Shown here one piece after another: positions 57,439-64,000 of a DNA stretch of 64,000 nt. The position numbers and the translations under genes were made by a program. The notes below the pieces were generated by a model. That model was not told where the DNA came from. It searched no databases and saw only the letters and a list, made by a program, of their open reading frames with translations. Origin of the DNA: Roseiarcus sp963779095 (GTDB lineage Bacteria; Pseudomonadota; Alphaproteobacteria; Rhizobiales; Beijerinckiaceae). Numbering within the stretch: position 1 is the first letter of the stretch; the number at the start of each line of letters is the position of its first letter. The stretch is from assembly GCA_963779095.1 (NCBI GenBank), contig CAVZWU010000016.1, positions 62,001 through 126,000 on the forward strand. The letters run 5' to 3'.

Positions 57439-58266
57439 ATGAAAGTCTCGCTCATCCAGATGAATTCGATCAACGACAAGGCCGCCAACATTCACGCGGC
57501 TGAGGCTTTGATCGAGCAGGCCGTCGCGGACGAGAGCCCGGACTGGGTGCTCCTGCCCGAACAATTCGACTGGGCGGGCGGTTCACGCGCCGAGAAGCTC
57601 GCCGCCGCCGAACGCCTGCCCGGCGGCCCGGCCTATGAAATGGCGCGCGCCCAGGCGATCAAGCACCGAATCTTCGTCCACGCCGGCTCGATCATGGAGG
57701 CGATCGACGGCGAGGAGCGCTATCACAACACGACGGTCGTCTTTAATCGCGAGGGCGAGGAGATCGCCCGCTACCGCAAGATCCATTTATTCGACGTCGT
57801 GACGCCCGATGGCTCCGCCTACAAGGAGAGCGCGACGGTGAAGGCGGGCGACCAGGTCGTCACCTACGATTGCGAAGGGGTCACCGTCGGCTGCTCGATC
57901 TGCTATGACCTGCGTTTTCCCGATCTTTTTCAGGCGCTGGCGGAAAAGGGCGCCGAGATGATCGCGATGCCGGCCGCCTTCACCATGCAGACCGGCAAGG
58001 ACCACTGGGAAGTGCTCTTGCGCGCCCGCGCGATCGAAACGGAAGCTTATGTCTGCGCCAGCGCCCAGACCGGCTCGTTCACGGTCGGCAACGAGCAGCG
58101 GCAGACTTACGGCCATTCGCTCGTCGCCGACCCCTGGGGTCATGTGATCGCCAAGGCCTCGGACGGGGTCGGAATCGTCTCAGCGAGGATCGACCCCGCC
58201 AAAGTCAAGAAAGTGCGCGCCATGATTCCGGTCAAACAGCACAGGCGGCGCCTGTCGCAGGCGTGA
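57439..58266 (+). CDS. Carbon-nitrogen hydrolase (nitrilase superfamily, Nit-like)
   Basis: 275 residues with the Glu-Lys-Cys triad. The Glu lies in VLLPEQFDW, the Lys in YRKIHLFDVV and the Cys in VGCSICYDLRFPDLFQ. These features match Nit1/Nit2-type amidases, which hydrolyse deaminated glutathione or omega-amides. ATG 57439 has GGAG nine bases upstream and is preferred over the frame start at 57385. Confidence 0.9.
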   Translation: MKVSLIQMNSINDKAANIHAAEALIEQAVADESPDWVLLPEQFDWAGGSRAEKLAAAERLPGGPAYEMARAQAIKHRIFVHAGSIMEAIDGEERYHNTTVVFNREGEEIARYRKIHLFDVVTPDGSAYKESATVKAGDQVVTYDCEGVTVGCSICYDLRFPDLFQALAEKGAEMIAMPAAFTMQTGKDHWEVLLRARAIETEAYVCASAQTGSFTVGNEQRQTYGHSLVADPWGHVIAKASDGVGIVSARIDPAKVKKVRAMIPVKQHRRRLSQA

Positions 58267-58323
58267 GAGCGGCCTCGTCGCTCTCAGGGGAAAGCCGGCC
58301 CGGTTTTCCAATTCCGCCGGCCA

Positions 58324-59331
58324 ATGATAGACAGCGGCCCCATGATTTTGGAGCAGACCGGCGCCGTCCTTTCGGCGCTCCGCACCATCGGCACCGAGCG
58401 CAAGGGTCTCGACGCGCTCGAGGCGGCGCTCCGGAAAGCTGGCGAAGGCGGCCTCGGCGCCGCATTCTCCGAGGCGGTCAAGATCATCTCGGCCGCGCCC
58501 GGCCGCGTCATCGTGACCGGCATCGGCAAGCCGGGGCATATCGCGCGCAAGATCGCGGCGACCCTCGCCTCGACCGGCGCGCCCGCCTTCTTCGTCCACC
58601 CGGCCGAGGCCAGCCACGGCGACCTCGGCATGGTGCAGAACGGCGATGTGGTGCTCGCCATCTCCTGGTCGGGCGAGTCGACGGAGCTGGCGGCGATCAT
58701 CACTTTCGCCAAACGCTACGCCATCCCGCTGATCGCAATGACTGCGCATCCCGAGAGCGCGCTTGGCCGCCAGGCCGACGTCTGTCTGACCTTGCCTGAC
58801 GCGCCGGAGGCCTGCCCCAACGGGCTCGCCCCGACGACCTCGACGACGATGCAGCTCGTGCTGGGCGATGCGCTGGCGATCGCGCTGCTCGAGGGACGCG
58901 GCTTCACCGCGCTCGACTTCCGCGCCCTTCATCCGGGCGGCAAGCTCGGGGCGAAGCTCGCCCATGTGCGGGAGGTCATGCACACCGGCGACCGGGTTCC
59001 GCGCATAGCGGCGAACGCCCGGATGGCGGAGGCGATCGTCGAGATGACCTCGAAGGGCTTCGGCTGCGTCGCGGTGTTCGAGGACGGGGGGCGCCTCGCC
59101 GGCATCGTCACCGACGGCGACCTGCGCCGTCACCTCAAGCCCGATTTCTCCCTCGACACACCCGTCGTCGCCGTCATGACTCCGCGCCCCCGCACCATCG
59201 CGCCGGATGCGCTGGTCGCCGAAGCGCTCGAGCAGATAAGTCACAAGATTCAGGCCCTTCTCGTCGTCGACCACGACCAGGTGGTCGGCATCGTGAACTT
59301 TCACGACCTCATGCGGGTAGGCGCGTTCTGA
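58324..59331 (+). CDS. kdsD: Arabinose-5-phosphate isomerase (KdsD/KpsF)
   Basis: Interconverts ribulose-5-phosphate and arabinose-5-phosphate for KDO synthesis of lipopolysaccharide. An N-terminal SIS domain reads VIVTGIGKPGHIARKIAATLASTG and ISWSGESTELAAII; the catalytic region is APTTSTTMQLVLGDALAIALLEGRGF. Two CBS domains follow (HTGDRVPRIAANARMAEAI and IAPDALVAEALEQI). 335 residues from ATG 58324; ATG 58342 is an alternative start. Intact. Confidence 0.95.
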   Translation: MIDSGPMILEQTGAVLSALRTIGTERKGLDALEAALRKAGEGGLGAAFSEAVKIISAAPGRVIVTGIGKPGHIARKIAATLASTGAPAFFVHPAEASHGDLGMVQNGDVVLAISWSGESTELAAIITFAKRYAIPLIAMTAHPESALGRQADVCLTLPDAPEACPNGLAPTTSTTMQLVLGDALAIALLEGRGFTALDFRALHPGGKLGAKLAHVREVMHTGDRVPRIAANARMAEAIVEMTSKGFGCVAVFEDGGRLAGIVTDGDLRRHLKPDFSLDTPVVAVMTPRPRTIAPDALVAEALEQISHKIQALLVVDHDQVVGIVNFHDLMRVGAF

Positions 59332-59486
59332 GGCGCGGGGGCGAGCGGGGGTCCGCAATTTACGTTTGCCGCGAGTGTTCGATTTTGCGCGCGAGAAAGC
59401 GTTTTCAAGGGCTTAGTCTTCTTTTTCTGCAACGCGAATCGACTGTAACACAATACATACATGTTTAATAGAAAGGTGTTCGGACG

Positions 59487-59738
59487 ATGGCCGAGAAAAC
59501 GACCCGGATCGGCGAGATCGTCGAGGTCATGCAGAACACGTGGGATTTGCCCGCGGACTGCAACGAGGGCGAGCTCTACACCTACGCCGAGGCGCTCTAC
59601 GACCGGATCGCAGCCGGCGAGAACAAGGACGCGCTCTACGCCTATTTGTCCGAGGTGCAGGTGAGCCAGCTCGAAATGGCGCAGTCGGAGGCCTTCAGGG
59701 CGATTGTCGACCGCGCTGTCGAACTGGGGCCCGTGTGA
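59487..59738 (+). CDS. Small acidic helical hypothetical protein
   Basis: 83 residues, strongly acidic and predicted helical: TRIGEIVEVMQNTWDLP, then ELYTYAEALYDRIAAGENKDALYAYL and a final VDRAVELGPV. The preceding 100 bases (59385-59486) are AT-rich and probably carry its own promoter. GGTGTTCGGACG lies before the ATG, without a strong ribosome binding site. The family is not recognised; it is probably cytosolic. Confidence 0.65.
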   Translation: MAEKTTRIGEIVEVMQNTWDLPADCNEGELYTYAEALYDRIAAGENKDALYAYLSEVQVSQLEMAQSEAFRAIVDRAVELGPV

Positions 59739-59758
59739 GGCGAGCGCCTGACGCGGCC

Positions 59759-60841
59759 TCAAAACACTTGCGGAGACCGCGGCGACCGGGGGTTGTCGAA
59801 CGGGTTGAACGGATCCCGCTCCTCCTTCGGCCTGTCTTTGAACGGCCAAAACCCAAATTGGGAAAGCTGGGTGAGGATTTGGGTGAAGGCCGCCGGAGGC
59901 GCACCCTTTCTCGTGTGATAGGCGTCGAGCCTGGCCTTGCCGTTCGGAGCGACAGAAGGCAGGCCCTCATTGAACGCCATCAGCCGGGCGAGATCCAGCG
60001 CGTTTTCGGCGCGGGCGAGTTCGACGAGCCGGGGTTTCAAAGCATTCATGATCGCATCCTCCTCGAGCGCCATGATGCCGAAACCGATCTCCTGACCCGC
60101 TGCCGCGTCGTAATGCATGTCGCCCGATCCCGGGAAGACCATGAAGCTCACCGGGAAATTGTTGTCCCAGCTGCACGGGCGCCCGGCGACCCGTGTGACG
60201 CCGAGGTTTTTCGCCACTTTGTGAGAACATTCGCCGAGCGCGAATTTCGAGCCTCCGCCGTCGACGTAATAGAATCCGCTCCGCAGGCTCTGGTCGTGCC
60301 TCAGAGCCAGTCCGTAATCGCCGAATCCGACCCCGAGATGCAGAAGCTTCGCGTCCAGCGCGCCATAGGCGATATTGGCCGAGCTTATGTAGCTGTTCTG
60401 CAGATGAAAGGGCCCGTGTCTGTGGGAGGACTTGGAGACGTAATAGCCAGGCTTCGGATCTCCGTTCCGCTGCTGCTGCACGATCGGAAATTTGCCGTGG
60501 AATTTCGGCGCGTTGATGTCGAGGAGAACCGTGCCCTTGACGACCAGCGGATCGTTCGGGGCCATCGCCGCCACGCCAAAGTAACCGTCCGCCGCATTGC
60601 CGCCGTTGCTCAGGCAATCATCGGGCGGCGGACTGATGGGCGCTATCGGGGCCGACGCGGGCCTCGGGGCTTCGGGGCCATAAGCCGTCGGGGAGCCGTC
60701 GAAGTCGATATTCACGTGGCCGAAGAACACGAACGCCCTGGGGTGGGAGGAGCCTTCCCAGCTCACGCTCGTCAGCGACACGCTTTTGAAGTCATTGGTG
60801 TGCCAGGGACCCGAGACGTTCTTGAACACCAACCTGGGCAT
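59759..60841 (-). CDS. Hypothetical protein, possible GH75 chitosanase-like fold
   Basis: A 360-residue protein without a signal peptide. It contains FFGHVNIDFDGSPTAYGPE, DDCLSNGGNAADGYFGVAAM, PKPGYYVSKSSHRHGP and GYGALDAKLLHLGVGFGDYGLAL-like blocks, plus two cysteines in GECSHK and GRPCSWDN. The DxDGSPxAY and GYYVSxxS patterns resemble what I recall of the GH75 fungal chitosanase family, but this is a weak match by eye. The C-terminal 100 residues are low in recognisable motifs. Intact frame. Confidence 0.55.
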   Translation of the reverse strand: MPRLVFKNVSGPWHTNDFKSVSLTSVSWEGSSHPRAFVFFGHVNIDFDGSPTAYGPEAPRPASAPIAPISPPPDDCLSNGGNAADGYFGVAAMAPNDPLVVKGTVLLDINAPKFHGKFPIVQQQRNGDPKPGYYVSKSSHRHGPFHLQNSYISSANIAYGALDAKLLHLGVGFGDYGLALRHDQSLRSGFYYVDGGGSKFALGECSHKVAKNLGVTRVAGRPCSWDNNFPVSFMVFPGSGDMHYDAAAGQEIGFGIMALEEDAIMNALKPRLVELARAENALDLARLMAFNEGLPSVAPNGKARLDAYHTRKGAPPAAFTQILTQLSQFGFWPFKDRPKEERDPFNPFDNPRSPRSPQVF

Positions 60842-61116
60842 GTCTGACCTTCCTGGCCTTCACGAGGAGCGGCGGCGCCTTGAGGCGCGCCCTGACAGGC
60901 TCATCTGGAACTTTGCTCTTATGCCAAGTGGTGCGCCCGCGACTGTGACCGGGATCACGATCCAAGTTCAGCGCGGCCGGCGCGGTCCAAACCCGGAATG
61001 GCGGGACTTCCGCGGGAGCGAACGCGCCGACCTGCGGCGGGCTCCGTAACGTAGCCTTTCATGAATTCCATGGACGCAACCGGCCCGATCGGCGGATTGC
61101 GTCACACGCGCCGGCG

Positions 61117-61387
61117 CTATTCAGACTTCTGTCCAGCGGTCTCGCTGGCGGGGGTAAGAAAATAGGGCTCGACCGCGCCGGTCATCTTGATCACCAGCGG
61201 CTGGCCCCGCCGGTCGAGCGCCTTGCCGGCCGCCGCGCGGATCCAGCCTTCGCTGGCGCAATATTCCTCGACGTCCCGCCGCTCGACGCCGCGAAAGCGC
61301 ACGCCGATGCCGCGCGCGAGCGTCGCCTCGTCATAGAACGGACTTGAAGGGTCGACGCTGAGCCGGTCAGGCGGAACGTCGAGTCAT
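61117..61387 (-). CDS. DUF3297 family protein (one frame break at start)
   Basis: About 88 residues. After ATG 61387 the frame must lose one base in ACTCGACG to read VPPDRLSVDPSSPFYDEATL, the DUF3297 start. It then continues as GIGVRFRGVERRDVEEYCASEGWIR, KALDRRGQPLVIKMTGAVEPYF and a stop at 61117. Function unknown. It lies downstream of rpsT in the same direction. Confidence 0.82.
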
Positions 61388-61426
61388 GGCGAAACGAGCG
61401 CCTCAGCGAGATGCGCCGCCCGGCTC

Positions 61427-61693
61427 TCAGCCGGCGAGCGCCTTCACCCGCTTGGTCAGGCGCGAGATTTTACGCGAGGCGGCGTTCTGATGCACAATGC
61501 CCTTTTGCGCCGCCCGGGCGAGCCTGGGCTCCGCCGCGCTCAGCGCCTCGGTCGCGGCCTTCGGGTCCTTGGCGGCCAGCGCCTCCTCCACCTTGCGCAC
61601 ATAGGTGCGCATCTCGCTGCGGCGGGACTTGTTGACCTCGGTGCGGCGGATGGTCTGGCGCGCCGCCTTCTGGGCCGATTTCGTATTGGCCAT
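61427..61693 (-). CDS. rpsT: 30S ribosomal protein S20
   Basis: An 88-residue basic protein binding 16S rRNA in the small subunit. It starts MANTKSAQKAARQTIRRTEVNKSRRSEMRTYVRKVE and ends GIVHQNAASRKISRLTKRVKAL, the family pattern. Start ATG 61693; the longer frame to 61894 is non-conserved leader. In many alphaproteobacteria rpsT sits near dnaA; no dnaA is seen here. Confidence 0.97.
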   Translation of the reverse strand: MANTKSAQKAARQTIRRTEVNKSRRSEMRTYVRKVEEALAAKDPKAATEALSAAEPRLARAAQKGIVHQNAASRKISRLTKRVKALAG

Positions 61694-62068
61694 CGACTTT
61701 CGTTCCTTGCGGCGCGCCCGGCGCCGGTCAAAAAATAACGGGCCGGGTTTTAAGGCCCAGCCTTGCTTGGCGGGCTTATAGGACGGTCGCGCGCAAGGCG
61801 TCAACCGCCGGGTCGGGTCTCCGGTTGAATTTCCACATCGGATCTCCGCAAGGGGATAGTGGAAAGAGATCTCCCGCCATGGCGATAGGTCCAACCACCT
61901 GAGCCATCAATGTTTCTGGTCGGACCGACTGAGGACAATACGCTCGGTCAAAAGATCGCGGTCCTGCTCGCAAATAACATTACTAGCGCGTGAGTATACG
62001 TGAACTCCGGTCTTGACAAACCTACTCACGAAGACAGAAATGAACAAAACGATTGGGAGGAGGAGCCG
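61694..62068. other. Divergent intergenic region between rpsT and the alpha/beta hydrolase
   Basis: No supported gene. It holds the leader of rpsT on the minus strand. On the plus strand TTGACA (62013-62018) may be a -35 box for the hydrolase, although no clear -10 follows, and GGGAGGAGGAG (62056-62066) is its strong ribosome binding site. Confidence 0.5.
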
Positions 62069-63121
62069 ATGTCCACAAGTAACTATTACTCCGAGGAAAA
62101 TCACGGCCCGCACGAATATTTTGAACTCGGAGATTTCGAACTCGAGAGCGGCATCACGCTGCCTAAGGCAAAGCTGGCCTTCAAGACGCACGGCACGTTG
62201 AATGCGGCGAAGGACAACGTGATTTTGTTCCCGCACATGTGGTCGGGAACGTCGAAGTCGATGGAGATGTTCATTGGCGATGACAGGCCCATCAATCCCA
62301 AAAAATATTTCGTGATATTGCCGGGTCAGTTCGCCAACGGCTTCTCGTCCTCGCCCAGCAATACGCCCGCGCCGTTTAACGGCGGAGCATTCCCCAATGT
62401 CACCATCGGAGACGACGTGCGCGCCCAGCACCGCCTGCTCGAGGAGCGCTTCGGCATCAAGCGCCTGGAGCTCGTCCTCGGGTGGTCGATGGGCGCCGAG
62501 CAGACCTATGAATGGGCGGTCCGATTCCCCGATGCGGTCAAGCGCGCGCTGCCATTCGCCGGCACCGCCAAGACGACGCCGCATGACTACATCTTCGTGC
62601 GTTCGCACGAAGATGCGCTCAAGTCCGACCCGGCCTGGAACGGCGGCTTCTACAAACACCAGAGCGACGTTCACGTCGGGTTGCGCCGTCATGCGCAGAT
62701 CTGGTCGGTTATGGGACTCTGCCCGGATTTCTACAACAAGGAAGCTTGGCGCGAGCTCGGCTTCACCTCGCTCGAGGATTTCCTGCATCGGTTCTGGGAA
62801 GCCTATTTCGCGCCGATGGACCCCAACAATTTGATCTGGATGGGGTGGAAGTGGCGCCATGGCGACGTGAGCCTTCACACTGGTGGAGACCTCAAAGCGG
62901 CGCTCGGCAGGATCAAGGCGAAGACCTACGTCGTGCCGTTCTCGCGCGACATGTTCTTCCCGCCCGCCGATTGCGAGGCCGAGCAGAAGCTCATCCCGAA
63001 TAGCAAGTTTCGGGTCATAGACAGCCTGCAGGCGCATTTCGCGATGTTCTGCCTGACTAAGTCCGATCGTGAACAGATTGACGCCTGCATTCGCGACCTC
63101 TTGGCCGAAAAGGTCGACTGA
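62069..63121 (+). CDS. Alpha/beta hydrolase, homoserine O-acetyltransferase-like
   Basis: 350 residues. The nucleophile elbow is LVLGWSMGAEQTYEW near residue 145. Asp in SRDMFFPPADCE and His in SLQAHFAMF complete a plausible triad. The N-terminus YFELGDFELESGITLPKAKLAFKTHGTLN matches the MetX-like family. The frame extends upstream to 62000, but the very strong ribosome binding site before ATG 62069 supports the shorter start. True MetX activity is not assured. Confidence 0.85.
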   Translation: MSTSNYYSEENHGPHEYFELGDFELESGITLPKAKLAFKTHGTLNAAKDNVILFPHMWSGTSKSMEMFIGDDRPINPKKYFVILPGQFANGFSSSPSNTPAPFNGGAFPNVTIGDDVRAQHRLLEERFGIKRLELVLGWSMGAEQTYEWAVRFPDAVKRALPFAGTAKTTPHDYIFVRSHEDALKSDPAWNGGFYKHQSDVHVGLRRHAQIWSVMGLCPDFYNKEAWRELGFTSLEDFLHRFWEAYFAPMDPNNLIWMGWKWRHGDVSLHTGGDLKAALGRIKAKTYVVPFSRDMFFPPADCEAEQKLIPNSKFRVIDSLQAHFAMFCLTKSDREQIDACIRDLLAEKVD

Positions 63122-63179
63122 GAGCCTGATTTAAAAGACAACGGACTCTTCGGGGCGGCCAAACGCGATGCCGCCGCCT

Positions 63180-64000
63180 TTATCGTGTTGGCGCACCGCC
63201 CATGAGCTCGCCCACTCGCCGTGTCGTCTTCAGGCCGGACCCGGTCAGCACAACCACGGTCGTCTCGCCGGGCTGAACGACGCCGCGCTCGATCAGCTTG
63301 GTGAGCCCGGCGGCGGCGAGCGCCGAGGTCGGCTCCGCATAGAGGCCGATCCGGCTGAGGTCGAACAGCGCCTTTTCGATCTCGGCCTCGGCAACGGCGA
63401 CGGTTGCGCCGCCGCAGCGCCGCAGCGCGGCCAGGACTTCGCGGGCCCGCACTGGCTTGGCGATCGAAGCGCCTTCCGCGATCGTTCGACGGACCTCGAC
63501 TGGAACAAGATCGTCGGATCCGGCCATGAAGCTTGCGTCGAGCGGCGCGCAATTTTCCGGCTGCGCCGCGAACAGCCGGGGCAGCCTTGCGATCTCGCCG
63601 CGGCTGAGAAGCTCGCTGAAGCCGATGTCGCAGCCGAGGACGTTGCTGCCCGCGCCGGTCGGGATGATGACATTGTCGGGGGCATTGAAGTCGAGGTCCT
63701 CCCAAAGCTCATAGGCCAGCGTCTTCGTTCCCTGCAGGAAGAACGGCTGCCAGTTGTGGCCGGCGTAGAAGATCCGGGCGGCCTCGCGCTCCGCGGCGTC
63801 GCTGGTGTCCTGACGCGTTCCGGGAATGCGCTCGATCTCGGCGCCATAGGCGCGCGTCTGCACGATCTTGTCCGGCGACGTGGAGGCAGGGACAAGGATC
63901 TTCGCCTTAAGCCCGCCGGCCGCCGCATAAGCCGCAATCGCCGCTCCGCCGTTTCCCGAGCTATCCTCCAGAACCCGGGTCACGGCCTGAGCGCGCAGGA
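63180..64000 (-). CDS. Threonine-synthase-like PLP enzyme, partial at right edge
   Basis: A fold-type II PLP enzyme that continues past the window edge (273 residues visible). It reads RVLEDSSGNGGAAIAAYAAAGG, a substrate-binding signature, then the glycine-rich PLP phosphate site IIPTGAGSNVLG, and LYAEPTSALAAAGL. The PLP lysine would lie upstream beyond 64000. Threonine synthase is most likely; threonine dehydratase or diaminopropionate lyase are alternatives. Confidence 0.82.
   Translation of the reverse strand, partial: LRAQAVTRVLEDSSGNGGAAIAAYAAAGGLKAKILVPASTSPDKIVQTRAYGAEIERIPGTRQDTSDAAEREAARIFYAGHNWQPFFLQGTKTLAYELWEDLDFNAPDNVIIPTGAGSNVLGCDIGFSELLSRGEIARLPRLFAAQPENCAPLDASFMAGSDDLVPVEVRRTIAEGASIAKPVRAREVLAALRRCGGATVAVAEAEIEKALFDLSRIGLYAEPTSALAAAGLTKLIERGVVQPGETTVVVLTGSGLKTTRRVGELMGGAPTR

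Noticed and set aside
60842..61116. Plus-strand frame 60786-61049
   Set aside because: It starts inside the GH75-like gene on the other strand and becomes arginine-rich random sequence.

Overview
The window is 64 kb of GC-rich DNA whose gene content points to an alphaproteobacterium of the order Hyphomicrobiales. Supporting signs are a ubiG-lysC pair, an Irr/ICE-like iron box, a CbpA-CbpM pair, a DUF3297 gene and a PEP-CTERM protein. No rRNA, tRNA or CRISPR array was recognised. Genus-level placement is not possible from this sequence.

Layout. 0-1.8 kb holds a partial hypothetical gene, a start-less gene remnant and an IS110-family element. 1.9-5.4 kb is a complete dTDP-L-rhamnose operon (rfbC-rfbD-rfbB-rfbA), followed by an HtrA-like protein lacking all three catalytic residues. 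7.0-13.2 kb is a five-gene overlapping operon: a ferric-iron ABC transporter, a secreted beta-propeller and a Tat-exported DyP peroxidase, with an ICE-like box upstream. 13.3-32 kb is a mixed run (quinone reductase, PEP-CTERM protein, ubiG, lysC, LysM protein, cbpA-cbpM, HD hydrolase, SDR, carbonic anhydrase, methyltransferase, aldo/keto reductase, 5-oxoprolinase). Almost every gene in it carries single-base frame breaks, most simply read as sequence errors. 32-43.9 kb is intact metabolism (amidase, sugar dehydrogenase, LLM oxidoreductase, glutaryl-CoA dehydrogenase plus CoA transferase) with a parDE module and a LOG-type hydrolase.

43.9-47.1 kb is the most unusual stretch. An AT-rich gene for a two-helix membrane protein is cut into three pieces by two IS1595-type elements. 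The two share one ORF sequence, are each 1,093 bp, lie in inverted orientation and each carry a perfect 8-bp target duplication. Removing both elements and one copy of each duplication restores an uninterrupted 293-codon reading frame. The island is bracketed by a 21-bp near-perfect direct repeat.

47.1-64 kb holds Fe/Mn superoxide dismutase, a GlsB-type membrane protein and a universal stress protein; a sugar ABC importer; ygfZ; a dihydroorotase whose 3' end is duplicated on the far side of a hicBA toxin-antitoxin pair; a MaoC/SDR pair; an FMN reductase, a nitrilase-type hydrolase and arabinose-5-phosphate isomerase; a possible GH75-like protein; DUF3297 and rpsT; a homoserine-acetyltransferase-like hydrolase; and the start of a threonine-synthase-like gene.

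Because about twenty genes need one or more single-base corrections, their coordinates below span the whole family-consistent gene rather than one open frame.
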